The notes beneath the pieces were generated by a model. The model searched no databases. It was not told where the DNA came from and saw nothing but the letters and a program-made list of their open reading frames with translations. Below are positions 63,181 to 64,000 of a stretch of DNA of 64,000 nucleotides, in pieces (the first letter of the stretch is position 1; each line of letters opens with the position of its first letter). Position numbers and translations under genes: made by a program. The stretch lies in the NCBI GenBank assembly GCA_035998445.1, contig DASYHQ010000061.1, positions 124,001-188,000 of the forward strand, in the 5' to 3' direction. Source of the stretch: Tepidisphaeraceae bacterium. GTDB lineage: Bacteria > Planctomycetota > Phycisphaerae > Tepidisphaerales > Tepidisphaeraceae.

Positions 63181-64000
63181 ATGCGCGTCTTTCACTGCGA
63201 TCACTGCAACCACGCCATCTTCTTTGAGAACACGCTCTGCCAAAAGTGCGGCCACAAACTCGCGTACCTGCCCGACCTGAAGGTCATCGCCTCGCTCGAC
63301 CTCGCCGGTAAAGCCAGGGACGGCAGCGACGAACTGTGGACCTCGCCGATCAAGCGGGCCGAGGGCAGGAAGTACCGCCTGTGCAAGAACTACGACCACA
63401 CCGACGTCTGCAACTGGGCGGTGCCGGCCGATGACGACAACCCGCTGTGCCCGTCTTGCCGGTTGACGCGGACCATTCCGGACCTGAACGTCCCCGGCAA
63501 CCTCGCTGCCTGGGCCAAACTGGAGACGGCGAAGCGGCGGCTCGTGTACAGCCTGATGGAGTTCGGCCTGCCGGTGAAGAACCGCATTGATGACCCGGGG
63601 GCCGGCTTAGCATTCGAGTTCCTGACCGACCCGCCGAACGGCCCGCGCGTGCTGACCGGGCACGACAACGGCGTTATTACGCTGAACGTGATCGAGGCCG
63701 ACGACGTCGAGCGCGAGCGGGCGCGCGTCTCGATGCACGAGCCGTACCGCACGCTGCTGGGCCATTTTCGCCACGAGGTGGGGCACTACTACTGGGACCG
63801 GCTGATCCAGCACCGCCCGCGGTTGGAAGCGTTCCGCAAGCTGTTCGGCGACGAGCAGGTGAGCTACGCCGACGCGCTGCAATCGCACTACGCCAACGGC
63901 CCATCGCCCGATTGGCAGCAACACTTCGTGAGCGCGTACGCCAGCGTGCACCCATGGGAAGACTGGGCCGAGACGTGGGCGCACTACTTCCACATGACCG
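63181..64000 (+). CDS. Zinc-binding metallopeptidase family protein (3' truncated by window edge)
   Basis: At least 273 residues, running off the end of the window. The N-terminal double zinc-ribbon is MRVFHCDHCNHAIFFENTLC with CQKCGHKL, then CKNYDHTDVCNW and CPSCRLTRTIPDL. The metalloprotease motif HEVGHYYW starts at His198, and WEDWAETWAHYFHM supplies the downstream acidic ligand region. The order matches the COG4307-type putative zinc-dependent peptidases. Substrate unknown, likely cytoplasmic. ATG 63181 begins the conserved sequence directly. Confidence 0.9.
   Translation, partial: MRVFHCDHCNHAIFFENTLCQKCGHKLAYLPDLKVIASLDLAGKARDGSDELWTSPIKRAEGRKYRLCKNYDHTDVCNWAVPADDDNPLCPSCRLTRTIPDLNVPGNLAAWAKLETAKRRLVYSLMEFGLPVKNRIDDPGAGLAFEFLTDPPNGPRVLTGHDNGVITLNVIEADDVERERARVSMHEPYRTLLGHFRHEVGHYYWDRLIQHRPRLEAFRKLFGDEQVSYADALQSHYANGPSPDWQQHFVSAYASVHPWEDWAETWAHYFHMT

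Overview
The window is GC-rich, gene-dense chromosomal DNA from a Gram-negative bacterium, most likely a planctomycete of the Phycisphaerae type. This is inferred from several traits seen together: PEP-CTERM-tailed exported proteins, an ECF sigma factor with a long membrane-anchored tail, a secreted protein with an N-terminal LESRRLL (LEPR-XLL-like) motif, BatA/VWA-type membrane proteins, and genes for LPS sugars (CMP-Kdo and a complete set for nucleotide-activated manno-heptose). I see no rRNA, tRNA, CRISPR array, phage or transposase gene.

Layout. 1-5.1 kb: end of a BatA-like membrane protein, a large composite repeat, and valS (minus strand) carrying three in-frame palindromic repeats. 5.3-11.8 kb: MFS transporter, kdsB, pyrG, a cysteine desulfurase-like enzyme and a PEP-CTERM protein. 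12-14 kb: ribosomal protein L31B and two paralogous lipoproteins. 14.3-18.8 kb: a heptose locus (kinase, nucleotidyltransferase, isomerase, phosphatase, transaldolase) with a different palindromic repeat in each gap. 19-21.6 kb: a DMT exporter and a TerC protein behind a yybP-ykoY-type (manganese) riboswitch. 22-30 kb: Gfo/Idh/MocA oxidoreductase, a 21-bp phased repeat array, a secreted propeller/CBM9-like protein, SUFU-domain, DCC-family and SRPBCC proteins, and a GH57 enzyme. 30-35 kb: PEP-CTERM protein, GH16 remnant, a second 21-bp array, and a VWA protein. 35-42 kb: sigma factor/PEP-CTERM fusion, OYE-family reductase, cytochrome, FAH-family hydrolase, TPR protein. 42-52 kb: HicB-like orphan, DUF1259-like protein, the nfuA-like/membrane protein/tadA group, glycosyltransferase, two large exported proteins, ComF. 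52.3-56.4 kb: urease locus (ureE divergent from ureD-ureAB-ureC), without ureF or ureG nearby. 57-64 kb: secreted alpha/alpha-toroid protein, XylR-like regulator, secreted cyclophilin with a beta-repeat tail, and the start of a zinc metallopeptidase.

The dominant unusual property is the density of non-coding repeats. At least eight unrelated palindromic families fill most gaps longer than 150 bp. In several of them each arm is itself a hairpin, the architecture of REPINs. They nest inside one another, occur as mosaics with a fixed module order, supply a stop codon to one gene (gmhB), probably cut another (GH16), and insert in frame in an essential gene (valS). Two further arrays have unrelated sequences but exactly the same 21-bp period (two helical turns); these are the best candidates for an undescribed system.
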